Part shown: positions 25,285-40,653 of the stretch, piece by piece
Position numbering within the stretch: the stretch's first letter is position 1
Layout: every line of letters begins with the position of its first letter
Assembly (NCBI GenBank): GCA_023974075.1
Contig: JAMFTG010000306.1
Coordinates: 80,496 to 144,495, forward strand
Length of the DNA stretch: 64,000 nucleotides
Direction: 5' to 3'
Origin: Chaenocephalus aceratus
Taxonomy: Eukaryota; Chordata; Actinopteri; Perciformes; Channichthyidae
The notes under the pieces: model-generated
Databases searched by the model: none
What the model was told of the DNA's origin: nothing
Seen by the model: the letters and a program-made list of their open reading frames with translations, nothing else
Position numbers and translations under genes: made by a program

Positions 25285-25505
25285 ATTATATGTCCCATTT
25301 GTGTCCACTTGACTGTGTCCACTTGACTGTCTCCTCCATGATTTCCTGTCTGTGTTTTTTTTTTTTTATCATGTTCTGTTGCCTATCAGCTTTTATTTTA
25401 TTTATTTTTAATTTAGTTTTTTTTTTTTTTTTTAATTGTACGGTGTCCTTGGGTGTCATGAAAGGCGCCTAAAAATAAAATGTATTATTATTATTATTAT
25501 TATTA
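25285..25505 (+). mobile_element. LINE 3' end with (TTA)n tail
   Basis: Ends GTCATGAAAGGCGCCTAAAA then ATAAAATG and (TTA)n, the typical 3' end and microsatellite tail of an L2-type fish LINE. The reverse transcriptase part is not present. Confidence 0.8.
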
Positions 25506-25659
25506 TTATTTGTGTTAAGCGATGAAAGGTAATCCGTAGAATGTCAGATAATAGGGAAATATGTGCATCTCCGTTTCTTAAAGTCCAACGTGGCGTCTTT
25601 AAATATCTAGTTGTGTCCAAAACAGAAAGATATTCACTTTGATACCAAACAGAAAAGAA

Positions 25660-26124
25660 CGAAAATTTAGGGGCCGTTTCTTATATTTTCGATATATTTA
25701 AAAATGCCTGAAATGTGTTTTTCTGTCAATAAACTAATTGTCACGTTGATTAATCGTAGCAGCTCTAATGTTGACATATCTATAAGACACCTCGTGTCTA
25801 ACCGCATGTTACATTCAGGTGCTTCAAAGTGTGCAGAGCCGATTTAGACACTCGTACAAAACCCCCGAGAGGATAATCGGTCCGCACGATTTCAGAAAAA
25901 GATAAGTAACGAATCCATTCAGATCCTACCGTAACACATATTTAACCGTTTAACAAATATTGTGAGTCCAGATTTGAAAACAGATTACATTCAGATTAGA
26001 TGTTGACGCAAAGTGGAAGATGTTAAAATCCTAGCGAGGGGTCTGCTCCTGTTAATATGCAACGGGAGTCCTCAGGTGGATCCAAGGTGACTGGTTGTGT
26101 TGCAGCTAATAAAAGCTGCAGCGT

Positions 26125-26125
<1 letters not shown>
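25660..26125. other. Intron, nothing recognised
   Basis: AT-rich intronic sequence without identified elements. Confidence 0.5.
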
Positions 26126-26168
<43 letters not shown>

Positions 26169-26370
26169 ACACACACACACACACCGGCAGACACGTTCTC
26201 TCTCCATCTGGGTCAGTAAAAAACTCACAGCTCCGCATCACATCCTGCAAAGTGCACAGGACTCGAGTGAAAGCAGCTCAGAGGCAGAGAACAGACTGTC
26301 CTGCAAGGGCAGACCATTTCAGAGAAGAAGAAGAAACAGAATCGCTTCAAGCCACATATCAATAGGCAGA

Positions 26371-26428
<58 letters not shown>

Positions 26429-26821
26429 AACACACACACACAGCATTACCTATATTTCAGGCACATCCTCCTGTAGATCTGCTATCCTTCCTGTCCTTGT
26501 CTTCCACACTTGCCACCAGGCAGATAATGCAGTGGGATTGTCAGCTTGGCATTCCTCCCTCCTTCCTTCCTTCCCTCCCTCCTCATGTCTCGCCTCCCTC
26601 TCTCTTTCCTGCTATCTCTCTCTCTCTCCCTCTCCTGGTGTCACTGATTACTATTCAGCAGACGGCTGCAGTGGAGAGTGCAGAGAGATGACAATACCTC
26701 AAAGCTGGACACACACACACAGCCGACTCATCACCTTACCGACACACACACACCACACACGCGCACACACGCACACACACACACGACTCATCACCTTACC
26801 GACACACACACACACGCGCAC

Positions 26822-26873
<52 letters not shown>

Positions 26874-26910
26874 GACTCATCACCTTACCGACACACACAC
26901 ACACACACTG
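26126..26910. repeat. Cluster of (CA)n tracts and a pyrimidine-rich run
   Basis: CA tracts at 26126-26185, 26376-26443 and 26709-26910. The last is a small higher-order repeat in which CGACTCATCACCTTACCGA recurs three times between CA runs. A CT-rich strand (CCTCCCTCCTTCC and similar) lies at 26555-26640. Confidence 0.9.
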
Positions 26911-27400
26911 CTTTCTCCTTCTCCTATTGGCTAAAGCACCAGTCGTTGGAAGAATGGAGCGAGTGTCAGAGGTAGAGATGAAACAGTTATTCTATTGATG
27001 GTCATTTCAGTTGTTTTTTAAAGTAAGAAATGTCAGAGAATGTGTTTCCTCTTAAAGATGGAGATGTCCCGCGTGTCCGTGTTTTTATTATAATAAAGTG
27101 AAAGCATGGATTGAAAAGACATCACCGTGGACTTGTTCTGATTAATCTAGAAATGAATTGGCGTGATGAATGTCAAATCTGAAACTGCTTAAGTCTGGCC
27201 ATCACGAGTCTCTCCCTCTATCCAATGTGCTCTAAAGGAACATGGGATACATGAGGAGGAAGCACTTTGAAGCCAGCATCCTTCATAGACATAACTTTCT
27301 CTTCCTTTCAACGCTCATCATCGGTAGAAAACTGTCTCCAACAATTTCCTGTTTTCCTTTCCCTTCTCTCTCCTACCTTTATTCAATCTCTGCTCTCCTA

Positions 27401-27402
<2 letters not shown>
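26911..27402. other. Intron, nothing recognised
   Basis: No repeats or coding signals identified. Confidence 0.5.
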
Positions 27403-27798
<396 letters not shown>

Positions 27799-28880
27799 GT
27801 GATATGAAAACATACAGGAATTGAAGAAAATACCGTTTTTTCCTTTCTTGAACTTTAATGATACAATCGGTATTTTTCTAATTATATTTAACCGGATGAA
27901 GGATTTTAGCCACGGACGTCTGGATCTTAAGTTACCAGGGCAACAAGCTGAGCTGCTCGGTTAGCAGCGCCGAACTGGAGAAACACATGAAACCACTTTA
28001 TTCAGTGTTTTTACCTTTAATCACGGGGGGCGTTTGCTCTGGAGATTTGATCGGTGGTTTGCCGTCACGGTACGTCCACACAGCAGCTTGAGACGAATCT
28101 CCCACCGCTTCTCTGCCCATTGACTTTGAATGGGGGTGACGTCACTTTGCCTCGCTTTTCGCCGAACTGCATTGTGGGGGAGCGAAGCGAAGATTTCCAG
28201 GATTTCCAGGATTCCAAAGTTGAGCAATGTTCAACTGTTGAAGCTGAGCTGGAAGCGCCAGCCAATCAAACACGTTTATGCAAATCTGACAGTAGAAGCG
28301 CTAGCCAATCAAACCGCGTGTAAGCAGGGAGAACCAGACCGCAGTTCATTTCCTCATATTCCAAACGAGAAGTTACGGTAGCAAATCACCCGGTTCTTTA
28401 CGACCAGAACTATTACCGGGATCCAAACCGGAGGAACCAGCATGGAGGGAGGAGGCAGAGACAGGGGGGGAAACTGGTAGGTTTTCGCCTGTTTGGGGAG
28501 TTTATATATATATATATATATATATTGCTCGCATTAAATCCCCGGGGTTTTTTGCTTTGTATGTCGGGGGCGGGAGATTCATGTGATTGGTTGTTGGTCG
28601 CAAAAAATCCCCAAGCTGTCAGACACGCCCAGCTCCAAGATTTTCAAGATTTTTTGAAAAGCTGCTGCACTCAAGTTCCCCTGACATGAGAGCCGCGCGA
28701 GTTTTCCTTTTGTAGCAAGCAGCAAAATAATTGTAACATGACGTGCTTGATTTAATTTGCCTACTTAATATCGCACGTCCTAAACAAAACGAAAAAAAAT
28801 AGTAATAAAAAAAAAATCGCACGTCCACGCGATGTGAATATCGCGATTATCGTCACAACACCATATATCGTGCAGCCCGA
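27799..28880 (-). mobile_element. hAT-like element, copy B (empty-site copy)
   Basis: Reverse-complement match to copy A (5307-6267): shared stretches include GCGCCGAACTGGAGAAACAC, AACCGGATGAAGG and TTGTAGCAAGCAGCAAAATA. The right end reads ATATCGTGCAGCCC. It contains the single GTCATGTT site (as AACATGAC) where copy A has its nested insertion, and about 600 bp absent from copy A (28075-28690), including a (TA)n at 28502-28526. The 27798 end has lost its terminal repeat. Confidence 0.8.
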
Positions 28881-30815
28881 GCACACACACAACTATAATA
28901 GCTTTGCAATGACGAATATAATACATATGCCTAGCTCTCCATCATCAACTAGTTCTAAGAAATCTCAAGTTAGGAAGCATTCGGTTCAGTTTCGACTAAT
29001 TTAATCGAATGAATTACTTGGAGTCAGAAAAGAAGCAATCATTAATTGAATTGTATTCATTGAGAAATCTGCACTGCCTTGGTACCGCAGTCCACATTCG
29101 ATTTAAGACTAGGTTACACGGTCAAAACGCACACATAGCAAAGCTTTCAAAGTGAAGTTTACTAAAGGAAGACACAGCATTAGTCCTATATCACCATATC
29201 CACATATTAGACATGTTCATTACACGGCTTTAGTTGAATACTCGATTCTGATTGGTCGATTCAGAACATGTGACGCGTTAATACCGTAGTACAGTAAGGA
29301 CTATAATGACCGTTGCTAAGGAGGATCAAGACAGAGAAAGGGAAAGAGGGTAAAAGACGGAGCGATGGACGTCAGATAAATCACCAGAAGAAGACAGACA
29401 GGAAGTGAACACTAACGGAACACAGTACGGGCTCTGTAGTGTTTAAAGGACTCGTTAGTGGATCAGACAGTTTGGACAGTTACAGGACACCTCGATAAGT
29501 GCTTGCCGTGTCAGCCGTTCATACACCGTGGAGCGGAGGTTTTTTTTCTTCGCAGAAGAAATACGATGATTTTTAAAGTCAATAAAATCATTTAAATGAA
29601 TATTAGGAGTCGATTGGGTAGTGTGTTTAGTACCTGGCCGTGGAATAAGCGGGATGTGCAGCGAGGCGGACGTTAGGGGGAAAGGAACACCTGATCTGCT
29701 GCACATTACTCCGTGCATGTCGCCCAGCCCCATCGGCAACTCCCACTGCGATATAGATTCAAGACCGCGCTGCAGTCGACACGTTGCATACGCTTTCAGT
29801 GACGCTCACTCAGGGAGACACAGCACTGGGCCTTCGTCACTGCCGGCTTAGGGCCATGTAACATTGCACATGTGGTTTGGTTTGGGGGTGTTCACCTGGT
29901 GCCCTGTGTGTCCCTGTGAGTAATAGATGCCCACACCGGGTTGTATCGTGGACGTTCTGCCTCTGCCTCCTTGTTGGTCGGGCCGCTCAACGCTCAGCTT
30001 CACAGCCCTACATCACATTATCCATATATTAGACGTGTATTTATATATATTGTTGGAGACATATTTCCCATAGCTTTGAGCCAGCGTATCAGTTCTGTCC
30101 TGACGGAGCACACGCACCTGTAGCCTTGCTGCTGGGCTCTCAGTGTCCTGCCTCCCTGCTCCTGCCTGTCAGCTGTAGAGGTGTTATGAGTCTATCTGTT
30201 CTGCAGCATGTTGATGATGCTCTCTGAGCTAAACACACGGGTCTGGGGAAGAGCTCTTCAGATTTGACGTGGCATCTCTCCCGTGGGGTCAGACCGTGGC
30301 CCGTGACATGTCTCCGGCCGAAGCTCCAAATAAACCGTCAGTGTTTGCCGTCAGAGCTCCAGCTCTCCTCGTGTCTCTCTGAGTCCTGACTCCACTTGCT
30401 TCAGAGGTTTCCCACCATATATCTCCATCTCCTTTTTTAACCCGGTACAAGTGGATTCAAATCTATTTTTCAAGAGCGCCGTGGCCAAGAGGGCAGCACG
30501 AACAACGTTACAACGAATGAACACCCTCACCGTTATGCTTAATACACATTCCTGTGACTAAGCGTCTGAAGTAGGACAAAGGCTCCGGATCAGATATCGC
30601 TGAAGGGAGTCGTGACTCTCCGACTACAGACGGCGGCTCCATCTCGAAGCCTCTATCAGTGTCTGAGCAGCTGCAGCTCACAGGTGTCCGCAGACAGAGG
30701 ATCCTCCAGCCCTTTGTTCCTCTGAGGATCAGAGAGGAAGGAAGGATCGTCTCTGACCCCACAGCGGCTTTAAGGAGAGGAAACTGATCCCCTGACGATG
30801 CCGGAAGCACTGCCT
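28881..30815. other. Intron, no element recognised
   Basis: About 1.9 kb with no obvious transposon ends, exon or array. Short open frames (for example 29455-29739) show no recognisable motif or codon pattern. Confidence 0.5.
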
Positions 30816-30868
30816 TCGAAGAGAGGAGGAAGAGAGGAGGAAGAGAGGAGGAAGAGAGGAGGAAGAGG
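30816..30868. repeat. Purine-only tandem repeat (GAGGAAGA)n
   Basis: About 50 bases of G/A only, built on AGAGGAGGA; capable of triplex (H-DNA) formation in principle. Confidence 0.9.
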
Positions 30869-30954
30869 AAGAGAGGAGTGTGTTTCTTCTACATTCAGCC
30901 ACAGATTTCTGACGACCTCACCCGAGTAAGAGTCGACAGGACAGGAGCGTTAGG

Positions 30955-33835
<2,881 letters not shown>

Positions 33836-34132
33836 AAAGTGAACTCCTATCAGGGCCTCTGTGACCCGACCGTGACCTGAACCAAAAACACACACCACGA
33901 CTCCCATTTCATTCATATCATTTAAAGCCCGTTGACAAATACTGCTGGAGAAAATGTTACTATGTTATTAAATGATCATGTCTTTTGGAGAGAGACACAT
34001 AATGTATTACAAGATATTTCAAATGTCATGTGCCCATGAGAGTAAGAGTTTGTGCGTTGGACTCAAGAATGGACTAAAAAAGACAAATATTTATTAAATA
34101 TGTTAATGTGGCGAATAAAAAAAAGCTCTTTA

Positions 34133-34804
34133 AAAGGTCGCCTATCATGCTATTTGTAGGCAATAGCACAGGTGCCAGATATATACAAATATATAAAAAA
34201 CATGTCTGTGAAGTGTTTTGCTCAAAATACCAAACAGATCATTCTAGCCACGACTCATGTCCCTCTATTTCACTTCCTGTTTCCAAAGTGCTGATTTGGG
34301 GATAAAGCTTTAAAGAGGAGGGTCTGAGCTCATGCGGGACCCGGCAGCTACCGTCTAACCTAAATGCTGCCGTGATGAAACGCCATATCATGGATTATCA
34401 AGGATCTGAAACAGTCTGGAGCTCAAAGGCTTTCTCTCTTGCCGGTTACACCACAAGGTGAGTTCCTTTCTACTTCCTGCTTCTTCACACACATGCTCTC
34501 CAGTACAGGTTAGCTCTGAGTGTTAGCGATGCTAATGTAAACACCGACCACATTACGTCCAAAACAGTCGGGCATTGTTTCTGATAGCAGCTTTCTGATT
34601 GGGCCGTGGGTCCACATTTCAGATGTTACGTCATATCGGACGCAAATCTGGATCAGCTCCGTTGTTCCCCGTTTTTAGAGATTTGGGTACGGAGGAAAAG
34701 AGAGAGGGTTTTATTTTCTGACGCTGCGTGAGTTCCCCGACACACCGGGGACACATTGATGGAGAGAAGACATCAACAAGTGCATTTTGCATGATAGGTC
34801 CCCT
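34133..34804. mobile_element. TTAA-target MITE, 672 bp
   Basis: TTAA at 34129-34132 and 34805-34808, with inverted ends AGGTCGCCTATCATGC and GCATGATAGGTCCCC. Kolobok-like by target site. Non-coding; ends 360 bp from exon W4. Confidence 0.88.
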
Positions 34805-35166
34805 TTAAGGAAGTGGTCATCACCAGATAGCCCAACTCTAAACGCATGGATGGACATTTACAAAATGGAGGATAAAATCACCTGTCAATCACAAACTGGA
34901 ACTATTTGATGGAGAGTGCACTGATATCGTAAAACCTCAGTCCAGATGTTATTCGTACAAACGTTTGATTTGACTGTGAAGTCCTGATCACTCCCTCATG
35001 TTCGTACTTTTTACTGTTTTTATATTATCTTCGTAGAAAAAGAAAAAGGCATTTCCGGCAGACAAACTTAAGATGTACAATAACTATGTCTTTGAAAAAA
35101 TTGTTCGCTGCCAAATGTCAATAAAACATATATTACGAAAGAATAAATAAAACCCTTTACTCTTAC

Positions 35167-35287
35167 CTTTAAGCTGGACTCGTAGTTTGTATTGACTTTA
35201 AACATGAGTCCCAGTCTCAGGTGGATCTCTTTAGATCTGGAGAAGCTGGGGTCGATGTAAAGAACCTCCTGGAACGCCTTGATCGAC
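35167..35287 (-). CDS. kdm6a: KDM6A/UTX-family exon W4
   Basis: A 121-nt exon: acceptor TTTCTGTGTCCAG (ending at 35288), donor GTAAGA from 35166. The first base completes the Trp codon begun in W3; 40 codons follow. Readable motifs are [20 protein letters not shown] and [20 protein letters not shown], giving the end of TPR2 and the start of TPR3. The family normally has Ala-Ile-Lys where this copy has Ser-Ile-Lys, a mild change. Intron W3-W4 is about 19 kb, the largest here, and holds the 28-bp and both 37-bp arrays. Confidence 0.95.
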
Positions 35288-35619
35288 CTGGACACAGAAA
35301 CAGAGAGCGTTTAGTCAAAGGAGAACTCAAATATTGAAGTCAACGGTAACTGCGATACTGAAACTAATCCCTCTTGTTGCAGGTACATCACCTCCTCCAC
35401 TCATTCTTCCACCACAGATAAAACTACTTTTACTCAGAGGTGGTTTCACAAGCATCCACCGGACAAACTCACAATATGACTCAACATTTCAATATTGACA
35501 TTTAGGCTATGACTGCAACGAGGTGTCAGATATTAAGATATCTAAGCAGGACTAGAGCTTTGCATTCGTCACATTTCCTATAATCCAACATAATGGCACT
35601 ACTTTTTGTGCAGCCTAAC

Positions 35620-36212
35620 ACCTCATTCACACCAACGCAACTCCGGTTCAAGCTCCGTGCTAGAGATTTTCCGGTTCAGAACCGGTTCTTCGGTTTAGCT
35701 CCGGCTCTTTTCACACTGCCCAGAGTCCGACTGGTGCTCCCTCATCGTTTGCGTCATGACGTAACCGTTAGCGTGCCTGCTTCATAAAGCCAAACCGCGC
35801 GGAAACCCCTCACAGCTGACACCGACAACAACAACAACAACAACAACAACAACAGTGGCCGATTGTGCTCCAGCTTCCTCTGCACCTCTTCGGCAGACCA
35901 GATTCCCAGCAGGTAGCTGGTCTCTTCAGTGGACCACTGCTGCTCGTTAAGTTTCTCCATCGTTGTGTACAAGCTGGATAAAACGCCAGCTTGTTGTTGT
36001 TGTTCAGGAGTTGATCCCGCCCCTGCCCCCGCCTCGACGTAAGCGTGACGTATGCGGTGCTTTTGCTGCAGCCGGACAATTTTTTCGAGCTTGAAACGAA
36101 CCGGATCCCGGAGCTAAGAGGCTGCTCCGCTGCGGTGTGAACAGGAAAACCCGGTGCTTTTCAAGCTCCAGCTCCGAACCGGCCCCGAAACACCGTTGGT
36201 GTGAAAGAGGTA
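35620..36212. mobile_element. GC-rich MITE (TTCACACC family), copy 2
   Basis: Left end CTCATTCACACCAACG, right end CACCGTTGGTGTGAAAGAG. Related to 23058-23577. A (CAA)n tract sits at 35820-35853. It interrupts a dispersed repeat whose unbroken relative is at 47475-47750 (GGCACTACTTTCTGTAC). Confidence 0.78.
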
Positions 36213-36224
36213 TAAGCTCGTCTG

Positions 36225-36440
36225 CTGTCCTGTTAGCTAGTAATACAAAATGCATATATAGATGTGAGTTTGGCTGCATGTGTATTTCCCCAGGAAGAAT
36301 ACCTAATGCCAGAACTTATGGAGACCTATATAAAAAGATACTAAAGCAGTGTTTTTGGAAGTCCAAACGGTATCATAAAACCTGATTGTAACACTCGAGC
36401 TTCTGGATATGTTCTGCATGAAAGAAATACATAATAAATA
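36225..36440 (+). repeat. Dispersed 250-bp repeat, copy 1
   Basis: Contains TAATACAAAATGCAT, GAAGAAT-CTAATGC and CCTGATTGTAACACTC. Relatives: 47475-47750 (same strand) and 48090-48260 (inverted). Family unknown. Confidence 0.65.
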
Positions 36441-36620
36441 CTATCACAAGCTACGGTAACATTCACATTTTGCATATTGATATTTAGACTGTGACTTGGT
36501 GTCAGATATTAAAGTGCAACCAAAAAGCATTAAAGCGGTATGAAATCCCATTTTGAGTCAATCCCCAGAGGAGCTTTGAGAAGTTTTCCACAGCCCTCCA
36601 CTTTAAAATATAATATGTAT

Positions 36621-39600
36621 TAGGGCTGCAACAAACGACTAATTTGATAATCGATTAATCTGTTGATTATTTATACGATTAATCGGATAAAAAACACGCC
36701 CACATTTTTCTTCTTCATTATTTTCTTCAGAAAACTGCATTTCCAAATTGACAACATCAACACACACAAACAACCCAAATGTCGGCTATAAAACATAGAC
36801 AAAAGCTAGACAACAGCTTATGTCTCTTTAGGTTGCTCGAACAAAAACAATGTTCTTTCAAATGATCAACAATGATAACTAACCTAACTTTAATGGACCT
36901 GAGCCGTTATAAAGAATAATACATTACAACAAATTATAAAAAATTAAATTGTGAATCACAAAAAGTGTTGACAGGCTTTGCTACAACACATCGGTAGATT
37001 GTCTCTAGTGTTGTCACGATACACACATTTTGTCAAGAACTGAGATTCCGAATTATTTTTCGATTTCTTAAAAAAGGGGAAACAGTCTTAAATGTAATTA
37101 TTGTGCTTTATTTCACACCAGAACCAGAACCAGAACACACACTTTTAAACAATGACAACAATAAATTAAATAAATGACAAGAATTTGTATTAAATAAAAT
37201 TAAGCATCATCTCAAACAACTTTTCAGTTTTTCGCTTCTGGCGTCTTTTTTGTCAACAAGCCGAGGCGCAGCGGCAGTTGCACTCCCACTTGCAGCCATG
37301 CTTCTCGTTTTCTCACATGCTCTGGCAGCTAGCGCGTGCACGAGAGAAGGGAGGGACTTAGAGCGTGCATGAGAGGGGAGGGACTTAGAGCGTGCATGAG
37401 AGGGGAGGGACTTAGAGCGTGCTTGAGAGGGGAGGGACTTAGAACGTGCACGAGAGAGGGGAGGCACTTAGAGCGTGCTTGAGAGGGGAGGGACTTAGAG
37501 CGTGCTTGAGAGGGGCGGGACTTAGAGCGTGCATGAGAGGGGAGGGACTTAGAGCGTGCTTGAGAGGGGAGGGACTTAGAACGTGCACGAGAGAGGGGAG
37601 GCACTTAGAGCGTGCTTGAGAGGGGAGGGACTTAGAGCGTGCTTGAGAGGGGCGGGACTTAGAGCGTGCTTGAGAGGGGCGGGACTTAGAGCGTGCATGA
37701 GAGGGGAGGGACTTAGAGCGTGCTTGAGAGGGGCGGGACTTAGAGCGTGCTTGAGAGGGGAGGGACTTAGAGCGTGCTTGAGAGGGGAGGGACTTAGAGC
37801 GTGCATGAGAGGGGAGGGACTTAGAGCGTGCTTGAGAGGGGAGGGACTTAGAGCGTGCTTGAGAGAGGAGGGACTTAGAGCGTGCTTGAGAGGGGAGGCA
37901 CTTAGAGCGTGCATGAGAGAGGAGGCACTTAGAGCGTGCTTGAGAGGGGAGGCACTTAGAGCGTGCTGGAGAGGGGAGGCATTTAGAGCGTGCTGGAGAG
38001 GGGCGGGACTTAGAGCGTGCTTGAGAGGGGAGGCACTTAGAGCGTGCTTGAGAGGGGAGGCACTTAGAGCGTGCTGGAGAGGGGAGGCATTTAGAGCGTG
38101 CTGGAGAGGGGAGGCATTTAGAGCGTGCTTGAGAGGGGAGGCACTTAGAGCGTGCTTGAGAGGGGAGGCACTTAGAGCGTGCTGGAGAGGGGAGGCATTT
38201 AGAGCGTGCTGGAGAGGGGAGGCACTTAGAGCGTGCTTGAGAGGGGAGGCACTTAGAGCGTGCTTGAGAGGGGAGGCACTTAGAGCGTGCTGGAGAGGGG
38301 AGGCATTTAGAGCGTGCTGGAGAGGGGAGGCACTTAGAGCGTGCTGGAGAGGGGAGGCACTTAGAGCGTGCTGGAGAGGGGAGGCATTTAGAGCGTGCTG
38401 GAGAGGGGCGGGACTTAGAGCGTGCTTGAGAGGGGAGGGACTTAGAGCGTGCTTGAGAGGGGCGGGACTTAGAGCGTGCTTGAGAGGGGAGGGACTTAGA
38501 GCGTGCTTGAGAGGGGAGGGACTTAGAGCGTGCTTGAGAGGGGCGGGACTTAGAACGTGCTTGAGAGGGGAGGGACTTAGAGCGTGCTTGAGAGGGGCGG
38601 GACTTAGAGCGTGCTTGAGAGAGGGGAGGGACTGCAGGCACGGCTGCAGTGCAGGGAGTGGAAGCAGAGCGCTGAACACACACGGCTCTTATTAAAACAG
38701 CACTTTCTCACCGGAGTACTTTTCCCCGTCATTCTTAAAGTACCGATACTAATGAAACGGAGGAATTGTAAAGTTTTTAACGGCAGGGTATCGCGGTGCC
38801 TTTCAAGTATCGGTACACCGTGCCACACTACTCTGCAGTTACACTTTCTTACACACACATAAATACAGCACACAGTGTCTCAACATGACCTATTTTCTGC
38901 AAACACTTTGAAATAGCTGAATCGATAAATTGATGGGTGCTAGTGGAGCCCGTGCGTGAACTGCGAGTGCCGGACAAGCCCCCAGGATGTGCGCCGGACT
39001 CTGAGGAAAATATTCTTTGTGTCCAAACGGCGGATCTGGAACTTCCGTATCAGTCCGTGACGTCCCCCGGCCCAGCAATACTTTTTCCCATTGACTAACA
39101 TGGGGAAAGAAAGGTCTGTAAATCGTCGGATAATTTTGTTTCAACCAAATAAACTACCCAGTATGAACGTTTGTATAGCCCTTATTACAAACATTAGGTC
39201 CTCAATTTATAAAATGTGCTAATAACGTTAATCTGAGAGTTATTTTCCTCGGCATTATGAACGCGCATCTGACAGTGGGAGCTCGGGGGGCGGGGCTTAA
39301 CGGGCAACTCAACTGCGCATGCTCTGTGAGCGCACATACGGGTACTTCTGCTCTGACAGCCAGGCATGATGGGTAATCTGGGACGTTTCGCTCTCTCAAA
39401 AGTTGGGCCATTTTGTCCTCATGCGCCAATGAGCAGCTCTCACAGGAAATAACGAGTCCCGCCTCCCACGCTGTATCCAATTGTTATCATACATCCATGG
39501 CGTCGGAGCCTCGCAGCGGCGAAACTGTGGCGCGCTTAATTGCGCCGCATTAGCGCATCAGATGAGGCCCCCTCCGCAAGATGAGGGTAGGGAGGGGCTG

Positions 39601-39818
39601 GCCTGCAGGTAACACACTTTTTACTGTTGTTTAAAGTGAAGTGCTCCCACACTGTTGAAGATTTTAGTCGGACCGTGCTTCTCTACGCCTTTTCCCCCCC
39701 GAGTGACGTAGCCAGCTCCGCAAACAGAGAGTAACGACATAGGCCCAACGAATCGGCGACTGAATTAGTTGGCAACTAATTTGGTCATCGATTAAGTCGA
39801 TTAGTTGTTGCACCCCTA
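36621..39818. mobile_element. 3.2-kb hAT-like element with nested DNA
   Basis: Ends TAGGGCTGCAACAAACGAC and AGTTGTTGCACCCCTA. The flanking octamers ATATGTAT and ATAGTTAT agree at six of eight. It contains a second element (37010-38830) with ends GTGTTGTCACGATAC and GTATCGGTACACCGTGCC, which in turn holds the 28-bp array. No intact transposase. Confidence 0.75.
37333..38632. repeat. 28-bp minisatellite, about 46 copies
   Basis: Unit GGGACTTAGAGCGTGCTTGA followed by GAGGGGAG. Variants: GAGGGGCG, GGCACTTAGA, GCTGGAGAG and GCATGAGAG. Because 28 is not a multiple of 3 and the unit has no stop in the used frames, both strands show open frames of 367-414 codons (38683-37439 minus, 37583-38695 plus); these are artefacts. 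Each unit has one GCGTG and a GGGG/GGG run pair. Confidence 0.97.
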
Positions 39819-39863
39819 ATAGTTATACGTTATTACTACATACTGTTAATTAAGAGTTGGAAT

Positions 39864-40653
39864 TAGAGATGTCCCAATCCGATCACGTGATCGGGGATCG
39901 GAGCCGATCTCGTGATTTTCAAAAAAATCGGGGATTGGGAATATATATATTTTTTTATACTTTTTTTTTTTTTTTTTTAAATATGTTACAAAACAAAAAT
40001 GACCATGTTCACGTCTTAAAGTCATCCTGAGGACTTAGTTTTGGTTTAAAATGACACAACATCATGTATGTGTTGCTTCTTTTGGGCTTGTTTTCATAGA
40101 CCTGGTTGCTTATTCCTCTGAAATCTGGCAACCGAGTGGGCGCAGTGTCTAATAGTAGCAGCAAGCTAACGAGAGGCTACGTTCAGCTGGTGACTCGGGA
40201 GTCGGGACAGAGAAAATGTCAGGAGTTTGGAAGTATTATAAAGTTGAAAGCGAAGGCAGTGTAACAGCCAGATGCAATGTTTGGAAGGCAGAGGTTCCAC
40301 GTGGTGGAAAGAACAGAGCTACGTTCAACACGACCAATCTAACACGCTACCTGAGAAACAAACACCAACAACAACACGGCGAGTACACAGCGGCCACTCA
40401 GGTAACGGCACTGAAGCAACCGACACTTTCAGAGACTTTCAAAAGGAAAGAGAAACTGCTCCAGAACAGAGAAAAGGCCAAATAACAGCCAAGATAGCTG
40501 AATTCATCGCGTTGGATGGCCAGCCGTTATCTGTTACCTTTTTTTTTCTCTTAATGCATTGCATAAAGATCGGAAAAAATCGGTATCGGCAGATTGTCAA
40601 AATCAAATGATCGGAATCTGATCGGGAGCAAAAAAAGGTGATCGGGACATCAT
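39864..40653 (+). mobile_element. hAT element with BED-finger remnant, copy 1
   Basis: The left end TAGAGATGTCCCAATCCGAT and right end GTGATCGGGACATCA are inverted relatives. About 790 bp. Same family as 60041-60840, which has a clear target duplication; here the right end is degraded. Confidence 0.85.
40216..40485 (+). pseudogene. hAT BED-finger fragment, zinc ligands lost
   Basis: A 90-codon frame opening MSGVWKYYKVESEGSVTARC. The finger should read CxxC...H...H; here the second Cys is Trp (ARCNVWKAEV) and the first His is Tyr (LTRYLRNKH). The frame ends after the BED region, so no catalytic domain is encoded. Confidence 0.85.

Larger units (their letters stand above)
23911..25660. repeat. 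Four diverged copies of an intronic repeat
   Basis: Blocks at about 23925-24000, 24225-24350, 25060-25190 and 25560-25680 share TCTTTAAATAT, GTCCAAAAGCCAAAGATATT and CTTAAAGTCCAACGTGG. Three have an upstream GATGAA-TGTAAT-type segment. They look like an old tandem duplication or clustered copies of one fish repeat, later split by insertions. Confidence 0.65.

Noticed and set aside
29455..29739. 94-codon minus-strand frame as a candidate exon or gene
   Set aside because: No recognisable domain, no convincing flanking splice sites tied to the kdm6a frame, and no homology I can name.
37439..38695. Open frames of 414 (minus), 367 (minus) and 370 (plus) codons with Ser-Pro-Ala-Arg-Ser-Lys or Gly-Glu-Leu-Arg-Ala-Cys repeats
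   Set aside because: Produced by a stop-free 28-bp tandem repeat on both strands; composition and periodicity are those of the DNA repeat.
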